Below are positions 44,435 to 55,576 of a stretch of DNA of 64,000 nucleotides, one piece after another. Every line of letters begins with the position of its first letter. Within the stretch, counting starts at the first letter, position 1. Where the stretch lies: assembly GCF_017591425.1 (NCBI RefSeq), contig NW_024466599.1:27070001-27134000 (forward strand), written 5' to 3'. The position numbers and the translations under genes are program-made. The notes beneath the pieces are model-generated. The model was not told the origin of the DNA. It worked only from the letters and a program-made list of their open reading frames with translations, and did no database searches. Source of the DNA: Ochotona curzoniae (lineage: Eukaryota > Chordata > Mammalia > Lagomorpha > Ochotonidae).

Positions 44435-44457
44435 ATTCCTCTTCTCAGGTAAGTCAC

Positions 44458-44690
44458 AGGGACCTAGTACAAAGAGCACTGGATTTGAAATCAGAAGGCT
44501 TGAGTTCCAGCTACAGCACTGTCTTGCTAACTGAATGACTAGGAACAAATGTCTTACCTGCTGCAAAGGAAAGTTTTGAGATCAAAAACTTCAGTTTGAC
44601 CTCAAATGATGGATAATGATGCCAACTTAAGGGATGCACATGTTGACATCTGTGAAACTACCTGGTACATGACAGGTGTGAAGAGCGTGG
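44458..44690 (+). mobile_element. MIR SINE
   Basis: 'gagcactggatttgaaatcagaaggcttgagttc' matches the MIR head 'agagcactggacttggagtcaggagacctgggttc'. 'tacagcactgtcttgctaactgaatgac' and later 'tacctggtacatgacaggtg' follow in MIR order. Confidence 0.65.
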
Positions 44691-45220
44691 GGCTTACTGC
44701 CAAACTTGGTTCTTTGAGTTAAATGCCTTTCTATTTTCTACTTGAATTTTGCAAATCAATACAAAAGCTATTTTTTAATAATAAAAGCAAAATCTGGAGG
44801 CTATTTTAGTACATATTTAATGATCCTGAAGACTCAGGGATTTTGATGCGCTGGTTAATGGAATCGCTTCATTAATGAGAACAAACTGAAAGTTCATGGT
44901 TACATGCAGAGTTGTGGAACCTTGTGGGCCAAAGAGAACTTGGGCATTAGCTTCCGCGCTGGCTCCCTTTCCTACTGGAAGTGGATTTCCCAGGGCCTTT
45001 TGTCCAGCTAGGGGGAAGGAAAGCCCACAAACCAGCAGTGAAATTGGGCTGAATTGCCATCATACCATAATTATTTAATACCATAAATAACCCTTGCGGG
45101 GGCATTGCTTCTTAAAATAAAAGCCCAGCTCTCAGCCTGCCTTCTGCCCTGTGCTTGTCTTCCCACTTCAGTGCAGTTTTTTTTTTTACAAAATTTATAG
45201 TAAACTCCAAAGTTTACTCC
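44691..45220. other. AT-rich unique sequence
   Basis: 44740-44890 is AT-rich with several ATTAAT/TAAT homeodomain-type cores. No repeat family or exon recognised. Confidence 0.3.
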
Positions 45221-45890
45221 ACATATAAGCACCTGCTGTGTGTTGGCCATTGTACTGGGCACTAGCAAGAGACACAGCAGGGAGCAAAACCGCAAGGTGC
45301 CTGCCCTCTTTGAGCTTACCTCCTAACAGTAGCACATAAGCAGACAGCAAATAAATCAACAAGAATAGAACAAGAATATGGAGATTTCAAGCAAAGGGAA
45401 TGGCAGGCATGAAGCTGGGAGCAAGTGGTGCATTTAAGGACCCTCAGGCTTTTTGGTCTGATGAAGTGGGTGTCAAGATTAGCAAAATGAGGGATGAAAG
45501 TTAGGTGCCACTGACTGAACTCTCTGAAACACCATTGAATTCTTCCCAGGCTGCAAGTCAAACAGTGGGGTGGTAGGTGGACTGGGAGTGTGCTCTGGAG
45601 AGGAAGCTAGGCGCACACACAAGTCATAGATGTTGATACATACAGCAGAGGAATGATCAGATTGGATTGACCTGTTATTAAGATTCCATTGCTACACAAA
45701 CAGGGTGACTCCTGGAAGCAGGAGAACTGGGGCATGATCCACCCAGAGTGATCCAGGTGGGAAATTGGAGAGTCTGTCCTGGGGACTGATGGAAGACAGG
45801 AAGAGAAGAGATGGAATTGATGGCTATTGAGAAAGTGGGATGGATTAGGTATTGGCACACAGACAAAATTAGGAGAAAGAGTGCTGTTCT
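45221..45890. mobile_element. Long old interspersed repeat, family unresolved
   Basis: Successive motifs 'taagcacctgctgtgtgttgg', 'tgtactgggcactagc', 'gagacacagcagggagcaaaac', 'tgccctctttgagcttac', 'gggaatggcaggcatgaagc' and 'aggaatgatcagattgg' match, in order, a long mammalian repeat ('gtgccaggcactg', 'gggagacagacaataaac', 'gagtgacatgatctgatt'). I know the pattern but not its family name. Confidence 0.5.
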
Positions 45891-45970
45891 CTCATAGAAG
45901 ACAGGCAGGAAGACAAAAATCAGGTTTTGTAGGCTACTTATAATTCCTCAAATCTTAGAAATAACTTTGT

Positions 45971-46272
45971 GGGGGCCGGCGTAGTGGGATAGCAGATTAA
46001 TTCTCCATCTGCTGCACTAGCATCCAATATGGGTACTGATTCAATTCCTGGCTCCTCCACATCTGATCCAGCTCCCTGGGAAAGCAGTGGAAGATGGCTC
46101 AAGTCCTTGGACTCCTGCACCAATGTGGGAGACCTGGAATAAGCTCCTGACTCCTGGCTTCAGGCCACCCCAGCTCTGGCCATCGTGACCATTTAGGAAA
46201 TGAACTAGCAGATGGAAGATCTCTCTCTGTCTCTCCATCTCTCTCTTTGGAACTCTAACTTTCAATCAAAAA
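45971..46272 (+). mobile_element. CSINE, plus strand, full length
   Basis: Head 'gggggccggcgtagtgggatagcag', 'gcatccaatatgggtactg', 'gatccagctccctgggaaagcagtggaagatgg', 'ccatcgtgaccatttagg', CT block, 'ctttcaatcaaaaac'. Likely target-site duplication 'aaataac(tc)tttg' at 45959-45969 and 46274-46286. Confidence 0.88.
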
Positions 46273-46477
46273 CAAATAACTCTTTGAGAGAGAATGAACT
46301 TTGTCAGGGTAGAGCTGGCCTATAATAATCTGTGTATTCAAGTGAAGAATTCGGTGCGTTTTAACTTGCATGTTCAATTAACTCATGTATACATCGTCGT
46401 AACAAAGGTGAAGGTGATCCTTTTCACAATTGTAGAAGCAGCCAAAGAATCAATCAATTTAAGTTAGGACAATCTAT

Positions 46478-46735
46478 TTAAAATATATGTATTTATTCAT
46501 CTGAAAGCCAGAAGCACAGCGAGATGGGGGATACAGAGAAGGCTCCCACTCTTCCAGGTTCCTCACATAGTATCAGGGTCCAGAACATGATCCATCTGTC
46601 ACTACTTTCCAGAAGGCACCAGGAGGACACTGGCATGACACAGAGTGAGGGCCACCAAAGCAGGGAATGGAGCACAGACAAGGCAGACACAGAGGTGTCC
46701 AAAGTGTGACAGAGGATTTAAACTACATCTTTATC
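46478..46735 (-). mobile_element. CSINE, minus strand, heavily decayed (tentative)
   Basis: 'atgtatttattcatctgaaagccagaagcacagc' and 'aggctcccactcttccaggttcctcacatag' resemble minus-strand CSINE landmarks. The remainder is too eroded for a firm call. Confidence 0.45.
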
Positions 46736-46739
46736 CCCA

Positions 46740-47085
46740 TTTTTTAATTTAATTTCATTTTTGATGTTGTTTACATAGTTGACAAGGATGCATACCCATG
46801 AGGACCACTAATTAGGGTGGGGAGGTTAAGATATGAGGGAAGGTGGGCGGGGCAAATGCTCCCAATTTTCCTTTTCTTCCCTTTTCTCCATAGGGTAGGG
46901 AAGTGAGGGAGGAAGGGAGAACTGTTCTCAGCTGCCAGAACCGCATCAGTCCTCCGGGGATGGGGGATGTGCACTTGATGTCATCTTAAAAACCCCAATA
47001 TAGAGAAGAATAGTCAAGGATACTGTGTGTGTGGTCTTGACAATTTTGAGTCATTGTTGGTTTCATTGCTCCAAGGTTGAGAAAA
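46740..47085 (-). mobile_element. L1 3'UTR-like relic, minus strand
   Basis: The left end 'ttttttaatttaatttc' suits a reversed A tail. The middle carries G/A-rich and C/T-rich tracts typical of lagomorph L1 3' regions, and the right part is 'tactgtgtgtgtggtcttgacaattttgagtcattgttgg'. Assigned by general resemblance only; no target-site duplication found. Confidence 0.4.
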
Positions 47086-47520
47086 ACCTCCCAAGGTCGA
47101 CTGGCTGACAGAGTCCACCCCAATGTACCTACTCACCCAGACACTTGCTGCCAAAGCTTAGCTGTTGACATTTTCTTATTCATTTATTTATTCATTCAAA
47201 AAGCAAGTATTAGACACCAGTACACCCACCTTCATTCTGCTTCTGGGTTTCCTAAAGAACATAGCTATAAAAAATTGAAGGTTTAGCCAAGTCGACCAGC
47301 AAGTTAAAACTGCACGCTAGCCTACATCAGCAGCAACGGAGTTGGCTCTTGGGGAAGCAGCTGCCTCCACAAGAACTCAGAGGTCAGACTGCCTGTTGAT
47401 CTCAGAGCGTTTTAGAGCAGCTTGGAATTAAATGAGACAGAATATCAACAAATGGAACTTTCAGGGAAGTAGTAAAAATATGAATGCAAAGCAGGTGGGA
47501 GCGAAGCTAAAATTGTTCAT

Positions 47521-47530
47521 CTAAAAATAG
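47521..47530 (+). promoter_or_regulatory. MEF2-type site CTAAAAATAG
   Basis: Exact match to YTAWWWWTAR. It sits in a repeat-free stretch that also has 'acaaatgg' E-box-like sequence upstream. Sequence match only; conservation and binding unknown. Confidence 0.25.
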
Positions 47531-48839
47531 ACTAATTCCACCCTGTGGCCAAACCCGATTAGGTTTCGCATTCATTTGGGGTCACAGTTTGCAATAAGCC
47601 TTCTGTGGGGACATGGGTCGGGAGAAGGGGTGTCTCTTCCCACCGTTTTTGTACTCAGCTGCGCACTGACCTATCATGTGAAACCAAGCCCAAAAACTTC
47701 ATGTCCCAGGGACCGGGAACTTGAATGGTTCTGTTGATAATTAAAAAGGGTTTGAGAGTGATTTAGAAGGAATGCTAGTAAGTCTTATAAATCCCACTTC
47801 TTCAAAGCTACAGCAGGATTAGACATAGAATCCCTAACCATTTACTTGGCGCCTCCTGTGCACAGGGGTCTTGTGTAACTGGGCCCAGGGGTCATCTGGG
47901 AGAAGGAAGCGATTGGAACCTAGAACAGCAGAGCGGGGGAGCCAACTCCACCCCCAAAATTTCCTCTACGAATCTGGCTTAGGCCTGTGTGTTAAGAGGA
48001 GGCAGGATCTGCATGCAGGAAGGGAGTTGTGGTAGGCACTTCCTGGCTCCCACTCACCTCCATGTTGACCGTGGGAACAGCCCCTGATAATGGCGTGGGC
48101 CAGGGTCCTGGGTTTTATATCGTCTGACCCTGCTCCTGCCATTCCCTCCACCTCCATAGCAAGGGCCTGGCCAGTGGCCAAGGCCCCACATGGTAGAGGC
48201 TGGGCCCCTTGGTCTCCCTTTCATGGCAATGAGAACAGGTTGGAGGATACAGCCTTGCTCAGTATCCTTTAGCACCTGTGGCTGTTTTTACCCCTGCTCT
48301 GTTGAGATCCCTTGGTTCCTGATGACATAGAGGAAGCCAGATAAGGGAGAGAAAGGAACCCGGGAAAGTCAGGGAAGCAGCTGATGGCGAGATAGAAAGA
48401 TGCGGGCACAGAGAGCAGCTGAGGCACTGAGAGGAGGAGGGACCCCTCATCTGTAAGACTGGCCCCAGTCCTGCTCTTGCCTTCTGCTCCAGTGAGATGT
48501 TCCGTGTGGCTCTGCCTCGAGTCCTGACCAGATTTACCCTAGCTGTCAGCTACCGGAGTGTACTCCACAACACTGCTTTCTGCATGCTGATGAACCAGAG
48601 GGTGATTTGGCAAGAAGACCCCTGCCTCTGTTGAGAGCAGCAGTCACAAGCCAGGCAGGGTCCCAAGGAGAATAGCAAAGGCCCCCTGGCAAAGCACAAA
48701 GGGACCCAGCCTTCCCAGAGCCCTCGACCCCTTTGGAACAGACTGTGGACTCATCACTCTACTTCCTTGACACTCACTTTCATTTTTCTTTTTTTCCCAT
48801 TAACAAACCAGTTTGCCAGCGTTTTGAGGCAGCAAGACA

Positions 48840-48990
48840 GTGCAGTAGAAATTAAACTGGAACAGGGTCACACCGCCTGAAACTCTCTAATTAGCTGTGT
48901 GAGATTGGCCAAGTAATTGAAGCTTGCGTCCTAGTTTTCTCATCAGAAATACGGGACGAGTGGTGTTTGCTCCACTCACCTTGAGGATGT
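48840..48990 (+). mobile_element. MIR SINE
   Basis: 'cagtgcagtagaaattaaactgg', 'attagctgtgtgagattggccaagtaattgaagc' and 'cctagttttctcatcagaaatacgggac' match MIR ('actagctgtgtgaccttgggcaagtc', 'cctcagtttcctcatctgtaaaatgggg'). Confidence 0.7.
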
Positions 48991-51900
48991 TGCATAAAAA
49001 AAAAAAAAACACCTGGGAAAATAGGCAGAAGAAACCCTGGAGACATAGGCGCGACACTATTTCCTAACGTGGGAAAGAGAATAGGGGATCCAAGTGAGGT
49101 CCAAAGCAATCAATTTGCAGAGATGTCACCACCATCCGATTGCCTAGCGCTACAGAAATTAAGAGAAAACTGTCTGGATCTCCTCTTCACCCCTGCCTTT
49201 CTCACCCCACCCCACTCCCTCCAAAAAAAAAAAAAACAAGGGCTGTGGACTCCTGAGTATGCCACAGTGGCACTTTATTCCACAAGTGACGTTAGTAAAA
49301 TTGAAGTTTCTTCCCCCATCCCTCTATCTGTGCTCTCCATAGATTTAGATTTCAATATCAGGAGGCTTCCAGCTGCCGGTAACCATACGACCCAGCTGAA
49401 AGTAGCTTCAATGATAGAAGATTCTCTGGCATGCTATGGCTACAAAGTTTGTCAATTTAGTTGCATACCAGTATCTTGAATGACTCAGAACTTTATTGTT
49501 TTTTATGCCATCTCCCCTATGTTGGCCTCATGGTCTCAGAAGGGCTGCTTCAGGGCCATACAGCTCGTTGGCTTCCAATCCCATCTGAATGCAGAGGGCA
49601 GGATTTTTCTGAAATGTCTCTGTTAGGATGGTAATACCGGGAATGCCCCCCTCCATAATCCCATGCACTGCCCCCCACGCACACACACATACATACACAT
49701 ATGTTACACGTGGATCCAGCTATAGAACAGGCTAGAAGAGAATGCCAGGCCCTCTGGAGGGAGTGGTCCCTACCAATAAGGAGTAGGGTGGGCATGGGAG
49801 TAGGCATGCAAGAGACAGCTGTAGGACTTATAAAAGGTTGAAGGGCAAGAATGTAGCCCTAGCTGCATTCATTCTTGCTAACTACAGTGGGATTTGCTTT
49901 AGAGTATTAACTGGCCTGCAGAATTCCTGGGGGACCTCGGGGATCCTGAAGTCATCTTGCAGAGCTGACCCACCAGGCAAACTGCTGCTTGGTCTCTGCT
50001 CAGAGAGAGCCATGGGCTCCAGGGCCACACTGCAAGGCCACCACCAGGAAGACACTCACAGTGCTACCAGCTCCTCAACTACACAGTGTCTTATCGGGTA
50101 TCCATGACCCCAACAACAGATGACCCAGCCAGCCTTTTGACACTCCAAGGCCAGAGAGTGGACATGGATTCCTGCTCTGGTTGCTCCCCTGACCAAAAAA
50201 AAAAAAAAAATCTTCCCAGCCAAACTTGCCAGCGAAATGTCAACCCCGCCTCCATTTAGCGGCCCAAGCAGGACATCCAATGGGCAAAACCAAACCACTG
50301 AAACTATAGCTACAAGAGTCTGGGAAAACTAAGCATTATGTCCTCTGCATAGAGGAAGCACAGATGAGATGGAAGAAGTACCAAGTTCCCACCACAGTGT
50401 CAACGGTGTCTGCCACTCTCTTCCTTTGGTCATAGCTTCTAACTTTAATTTTAATCAATTCAAGCATAAAGAAGAGAAGATCTACCCTTGATTTCAGGGA
50501 TAATCAGTGTAATTGGCTCATGCAGGTATATGACTCAGGGCTGTTTAAGCTGATCAGACCTCAGGACTTTTGCTCAAGTTGAACATGAACCTGAAAATTC
50601 TGGCATTGCCATCTATCTTCCACCACAAGACAAGAGTCTATCTGAGAATATAATCCATTGAGATGAAGCGAAGCCAAGAGAAAAAGAGAAGCTGGGAACA
50701 GCTAATATTTAGAACCTCTGGATTCAGCCATTGCTGGAGACATCTGCATTTTTTGGGTACATGAGCCTGTAGCATTTCTTTCTGTTTAAGTCCATTGAAA
50801 TTGCCTTTTGCAAAGAAAGAAAACCAGACGCAACAATGCTATCCAAGCTCCACCTTGGTCATTCTTGTAATACGCAGGAAATGGCTGCTGACTTATTGAG
50901 GTCAGTTGGATCTTTTAAATCTTTCTGGATCTTTCAAATGTTAACACTCACGGTGAAGTGACAAAGTCCAGACACACATGAGAGATGTGGACAGCTGGAG
51001 CAAGGTTCTGCAGCTCTGGCAGCCACAGCACTTGCTCTTCTCCTTGGATAGAAAAAAAAAAAATCACTGGTCCCTCTGAAATGCTACTGGTCTAGAGATT
51101 TAATAACTCTTGCTGAATTACTACCGCAGTCTTCACATTGCCGTTAGTGAGGGGGTAAGGGGAGAGCGAGGATCCCCCAGAAAACCAATAACAATACTAG
51201 AACGCACTGCTTTTTTTTCAGATATATTTTTTAAATCTGTATTTAATATTTTGCATATTTGGCTAGCACACATTTTACCTTGAATCAAATCAATGCAGAC
51301 ATTAGTACATGTGTCTTTCTGTCTAATCAAACTTTCAGCACATACAGCCACTCAACACACTGAGGCTGCTGTTGGTTCTGGTTTGGAGAGGCAGAGAGGA
51401 ACCCAGAAAGCCTGAGAGCCCTTAGCCTTATGTGCCCGTTAGGGCAGAAAGACCTCGGAGCAAGCATCCTTGTGGGAGAAGGGGGAACCCTGAGGATGCA
51501 CTGGCCAGCTCCCTTTTGGGGCGTAGACAGTTCCTGGGGGAGGTGTCAGCTCTTGGGCCTCAGCTGTCAGGTGTCTTTGGGGATTATTGAGGCTTCAGAT
51601 AACTGCCTCAACAGAATCAGGCTGCCTTTCAGAGCAGCCCCCGCATACAGGGATGGCACCAAGGCAGGCAGAAGGGCCAGGCTTTCTTGACCTCCATTGG
51701 AACAAGTGCAAGAGGTACTCAGCTTTAGTGTGACCGTGGACCAGCTGAGCACTTGGTGGGGCCAGCTTCCTTCCAACCTGCTGTCCTCCTTCCCTCAAGC
51801 ACATCCTGGCAAATACCCTGCTCTCCAATCCCTCTCTCAGAGCCTACTTCCTGGGAAACGCCCTGCACCCATGCAGTGGGAAACAGGGGTTGCTGGGCTG

Positions 51901-52324
51901 GATTTATCAGGTGGCATGGAAGAGGCTCCCCAGCCATTTCCAGAGCACTCAGCCACATCTTCTCCTGGCCATACCCTCCCTGCTTCATCTTCTTCTGCAG
52001 GGCCCACTCACTCCACGAATGACCCCCTGTAGGCCCCAGCACTTTCTGTCCAGTCCTGGACTCCCACAAGATCCTGGCTGGCCCCATCCCAAGGTATTTT
52101 GGCATTTTTACATTTTGGGTTTGGCCACTGAGTTTGGGGTCTGGGATTCTCCCAATTCCCTCTCTCCTTCCTCCAGATGGGACTTCTCTGCTCCATCACA
52201 AAGGATGACTTCAGCTCTTTCAAGGGCAAGAGAACAGTATCAGGAGCAGACATCTCTGGGCACATCTCCATTCTTGGATAACCGACTTCTCTACATACTG
52301 TCCTTCATGACTGTTGGCTGGCTT

Positions 52325-52630
52325 CTTTTTTAAGATTTGTTTTTACAGAATGACAGAAAAAGATTCAGAGAATACTTTCATCCACCAGTTAATTCCTCAA
52401 ATGATCACAACAGCAGGGGCCAAACCACGCCAAAGCCAGGAGCCTGGAACTCTATCTGGGTCTCTTACGTAGGTTCAGGAACCTACAGTACTTGAGTCAT
52501 CTTGCTCTGTTTTTCCTCATTAGCAGGAAGCTGTATCAGAAGTGGAGCAGCCAAGACTTAAGCCAGTGCCCATATAGAATACTGACATCACAGGCTTCAG
52601 CTTAGCCCACTGCACTGCAATGCCGACCCC
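52325..52630 (-). mobile_element. CSINE, minus strand
   Basis: 'cttttttaagatttgtttttacagaatgacag', 'catccaccagttaattcctcaaatgatcacaac', 'aaagccaggagcctgg', 'ctcattagcaggaagctg', 'gtgcccatatagaatactgac', head end 'gcccactgcactgcaatgccgacccc'. Confidence 0.83.
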
Positions 52631-53312
52631 AGGACTTGATTTTTTTTTTTTTTCAAACAAAAGCAGTGACATTACTTACGACTTTGAAGAGACAAAAAAA
52701 GTGGATCCAGGCCCTCCTAAGGGGTCACCCTGATATTGGCTTGCCATAAACATCTGAAATTCTATTTTTAGGATCACAGTTACCTTGCTGTCTTATGTGA
52801 GTAGGAAGGATGAGGGAGATGGTTACAAGCCAATGATGTTTCACTCCTAGGTGTCCACCCCAAGGACTTCAAAAGGAGGCCAAGAGCAGGTGTTTGTACA
52901 CTGCTGTTCATGACATCTCTTCACCATAGGCAGGCGATGGAAGCAACCAAGTACCCCTCTACCAATGAGGGGATAAACAAAACCCAGTGTACCCCAACAA
53001 TGGAATATTATTTTGCTCTGAAAAGAAATTAAGTTCTGGCACACACCACACACACACAAAGGCAGACACAAAAGGACAGATATTACATGGTTCCACTTAC
53101 AACTGATTTTCTAGACCAGACAGATTGAGACAGTAGGTTTGAGGTTACTGGAGGTTGAAGGGAGTGAGAAAAGAAGAGTTATTGCTTAGTGCTTATAGAA
53201 TTTCTGTTGGGTGATGATGAAAAAACTGTGGCACTAGATAGAGGTGATGATTGTACAACACAGGATGTCATTACTGTCACTAAATTGTATACTTTAAAAT
53301 GGTCAAAATGGT

Positions 53313-53576
53313 ACCCAGCACAGTAACCTAGTGGATAGAGTCCTCGACTTGCATTTGCCAGGATCCCATATGGGTGCCAGTTTGTATCCCAGATGCTTCA
53401 CTTTCCTTCCAGCTCCCTGCTTGTGGCCTGGGAAAACAGTCAAGGATGGCCCAAAACCTTGAGACTCTGCATCCATGTGGGAGACCTGGAAAAATCTCCT
53501 GATTCCTGGCTTTCGATCAGCTTAGCTCTGGCCATTGAGCTCTTTCTCTCTGTCTCTCCTCTCTGTAAATCTGAAC
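53313..53576 (+). mobile_element. CSINE, plus strand, inserted in L1
   Basis: Head 'acccagcacagtaacctagtggatagagtcctcg', 'aggatcccatatgggtgcc', 'cctgcttgtggcctgggaaaacagtcaaggatggccc', 'tctctctgtctctcctctctgtaaatctg'. It stops before the A tail, where an inverted SINE head follows. Confidence 0.88.
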
Positions 53577-53578
53577 CG

Positions 53579-53632
53579 GAGATTCAAGATGCAAGATGAG
53601 GGTTTTAACCACTAGGCTACTATGCTGGGCCC
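53579..53632 (-). mobile_element. CSINE head fragment, minus strand
   Basis: 'agatgcaagatgagggttttaaccactaggctactatgctgggccc' is the reversed 5' end of a CSINE, joined directly to the 3' block of the plus copy. Snapback or nested-insertion product; see findings. Confidence 0.75.
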
Positions 53633-53641
53633 TGAATTATA

Positions 53642-53969
53642 CTTTTTAAAGATTTATTTATTTCATTAGAAAGGTAGATTTGCAGAAAGAAGGAGCTACA
53701 AAGAGAACAATCTTTCATCTGTTGATTCACTCCCCAAGTAGCTGCAACAACCAGAGATGAGCTGATCCAAAAGCAGGAGCTAAGAACTTCTTCTGGATCT
53801 ACCATGCAGGTGCAGGGTCCCAAGATTTTGGGCCATCCTCAACTGCTTTCCCAGGCCACAAGCAGGGAGATGGCTGGGAAGTGAAGCAGCTAGAATACAA
53901 ACTGGCACCCACATGGGATCCCAGTACCTTTAAGGCAGGGATTTAGCCACAAGCCATCGTGCCTGGCCC
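53642..53969 (-). mobile_element. CSINE, minus strand, full length, inserted in L1/SINE
   Basis: 'ttttaaagatttatttatttcattag', 'gttgattcactccccaagtagctgc', 'ccatcctcaactgctttcccaggccacaagcag', 'cacatgggatcccagtacc', head end 'agccatcgtgcctggccc'. A 5-bp direct repeat 'tgaat' (53633-53637, 53970-53974) may be the target site. Confidence 0.88.
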
Positions 53970-54042
53970 TGAATGTTCTTTTAATGAACAAATTGCATGT
54001 TACAGAAATTATATCTCAATACAGCTCTTTTAAAAAATAAAT

Positions 54043-54666
54043 GATGTTTACCCTAATTGTCCATCTTGGGTCAAATTCAAAGATCTGTGTAAATCCAAAG
54101 AAGAAAACAAAACCTGTCACAGATACGGCCTTTTCAGTCTCAGCTTCCTGCAGACGTCCTTCTCCTGGCATCCAAGCGTCAGGGCTGCAGTTGTCAGCCA
54201 TGTCTGCATTGGTGGGAGATAAACACAGTCTCCCAGGACCTTGGTCATTTCATCAGGCTGTTGAAGACGCCCCAGGGGAAGGCAAGCGTTAGCAGAGGAT
54301 AAAATGCCAACCTCTCTTGTGCCTTTAGAGCAGACAAAACGGGTTGGTTCTGGGTTGGATGTGTGGGAGGAGGGACCCTAGCAAGCAAGAAGCACTGTAT
54401 ACCTGTAGGATTCGGTGCCTCCTAGGCTGGCTGCAGAGCAGGACAAAGCAAGAAGGACATGTGGAATACGAGTCCACAACCCCTCCATTGTTCTAATGCC
54501 ACAGTCCCACCTCACACACTACACACATGGCCATGGACATCAGATCCTGGGATAGATATTTCTTTCATAGCACATGTATTCATAGAATGAGCCCAAGTTC
54601 ACATAAGTAATTAATTGTAGAACCTGATCTGAATTATTCAAAGAAGAGGAATTCCAAGTCGTACCA
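54043..54666. other. Unique sequence with weak MIR match
   Basis: 54585-54650 ('aatgagcccaagttcacataag...gaacctgatctgaat') resembles the minus-strand MIR motif 'cttgcccaaggtcacacagctagtaag...gaacc'. Otherwise nothing recognised. Confidence 0.35.
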
Positions 54667-55188
54667 GGATACTTCAAAAAGTTGGTGGAAAATAGGTTTA
54701 AAGGACAAGCTTGTTTTATTTAAAAAAAAAAATTAAATCTATGTGAATGTCTTCTAAAGTTCATGGAAATGTTGTTATGAAAAGGTTATACATGGATTTC
54801 AATTGCTTGTACCAAAATAAACTTGTGTTGTATATGCGTATTTGTCCCATTGTTTATTTTTATGTATTTGAAAGATTGAGAAGCAGATTACTGGTTCACT
54901 CCTCCAGATGTCCTCAATAGTCGGGGTAGGCCAGGTCAAAGCCAGGAACCCGGAATTCAATCTAGGTCCCCTATGTGGGTAGCAAGATTCAAGTACTTGG
55001 GCCATCACTTGTTGCTTCCCAGGGTGCGCATTAGCAGAAAGCTGGAATCTGGAAGAGAGCTGAGATGCAAAGCCAGGGACTTTGACGTGGGATGCCAGCA
55101 TCCCAGGCAGCAACTTAACCACTATACCAACCACTTATTCCCAAATTTATCTTGTGATATCATTTCCCACGGGCTTTTTGGAGTAACT
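54667..55188. mobile_element. Inverted-repeat DNA element (MITE-like), split by a SINE
   Basis: Left end 'aggatacttcaaaaagttggtggaaaat' and right end, read on the minus strand, 'agttactccaaaaagcccgtgggaaatg' are imperfect inverted repeats. An internal 'cttctaaagttcatggaaatg' repeats the motif. This arrangement suits a mariner-type non-autonomous element of the 'caaaaagttcatggaaaat' family. A CSINE occupies 54851-55133. Confidence 0.5.
54851..55133 (-). mobile_element. CSINE, minus strand, inside the inverted-repeat element
   Basis: 'tgtttatttttatgtatttgaaag', 'ttactggttcactcctccagatgtcc', 'gtaggccaggtcaaagccagg', 'gtacttgggccatcacttg', 'gacgtgggatgccagcatccc', head end 'caacttaaccactataccaaccac'. 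Confidence 0.82.
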
Positions 55189-55243
55189 CTGTATAAGGCA
55201 CTTATAGGCAACCCAAGAAGCAAGTGAACAAAATAAGCTCTTG

Positions 55244-55576
55244 TGGACCCAGCATGTAACCTAGTGGCTGAAGTCCTCGCCTTGCACACACTGAGATCCC
55301 ATCTGGACACTGGTTCTAATCCCAGCAGCCCTGCTTCCCATCCAACTCTCTGCTTGTAGCCTGGAAAAGCAGTCGAGGACAGCCCAAAGCCTTGGAACCC
55401 TGCACCCATGTGGCAGACCCAGAAGAATCTCCTGGCTCCTGGCTTCAGATTGGCTCAGCTCCAGCCATTGTGGCCACTTGGGGAGTGATTCATTGAATAG
55501 AAGATCTTCCTCTCTGTCTCTCCTTCTCTCTGTATATTTGACTTTCTGATAAAAGTAAAATAAATCTAAAAAATAA
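55244..55576 (+). mobile_element. CSINE, plus strand, full length, target-site duplication
   Basis: Direct repeat 'aaataa(g/a)ctcttg' at 55231-55243 and 55577-55589, one mismatch. Head 'gacccagcatgtaacctagtggctgaagtcctcgcc', B-box-like 'ggttctaatccc', 'cagtcgaggacagcccaaagcc', 'ggccacttggggagtgattc', CT block and an AAATAAA-type tail. Bulk subfamily, moderately recent. Confidence 0.93.

Larger units (their letters stand above)
47086..52324. other. CSINE-free interval, 5.2 kb
   Basis: Besides one MIR (48840-48990) and A runs at 48995-49008, 49226-49239 and 50195-50210, I see no repeats. 47.3-47.6 kb contains a perfect MEF2-type site. 47.9-48.5 kb is GC-richer. Open frames (up to 147 codons, 51890-52333, which runs into a SINE) show no recognisable product. 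Confidence 0.4.
52838..54042 (+). mobile_element. Old L1 3' end (L1MA/MB-like), interrupted by SINEs
   Basis: Left part 52838-53312: 'tttcactcctaggtgtccac', 'atgaggggataaacaaaac', 'aatggaatattattttgctctgaaaag', 'gggtgatgatgaaaaaactgtggcactagatag', 'aaattgtatactttaaaatgg'. Right part 53970-54042: 'acagaaattatatctcaatacagctc', the typical L1 3' end. The two parts are consecutive in L1 and are separated by about 660 bp of SINE sequence. Confidence 0.75.
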
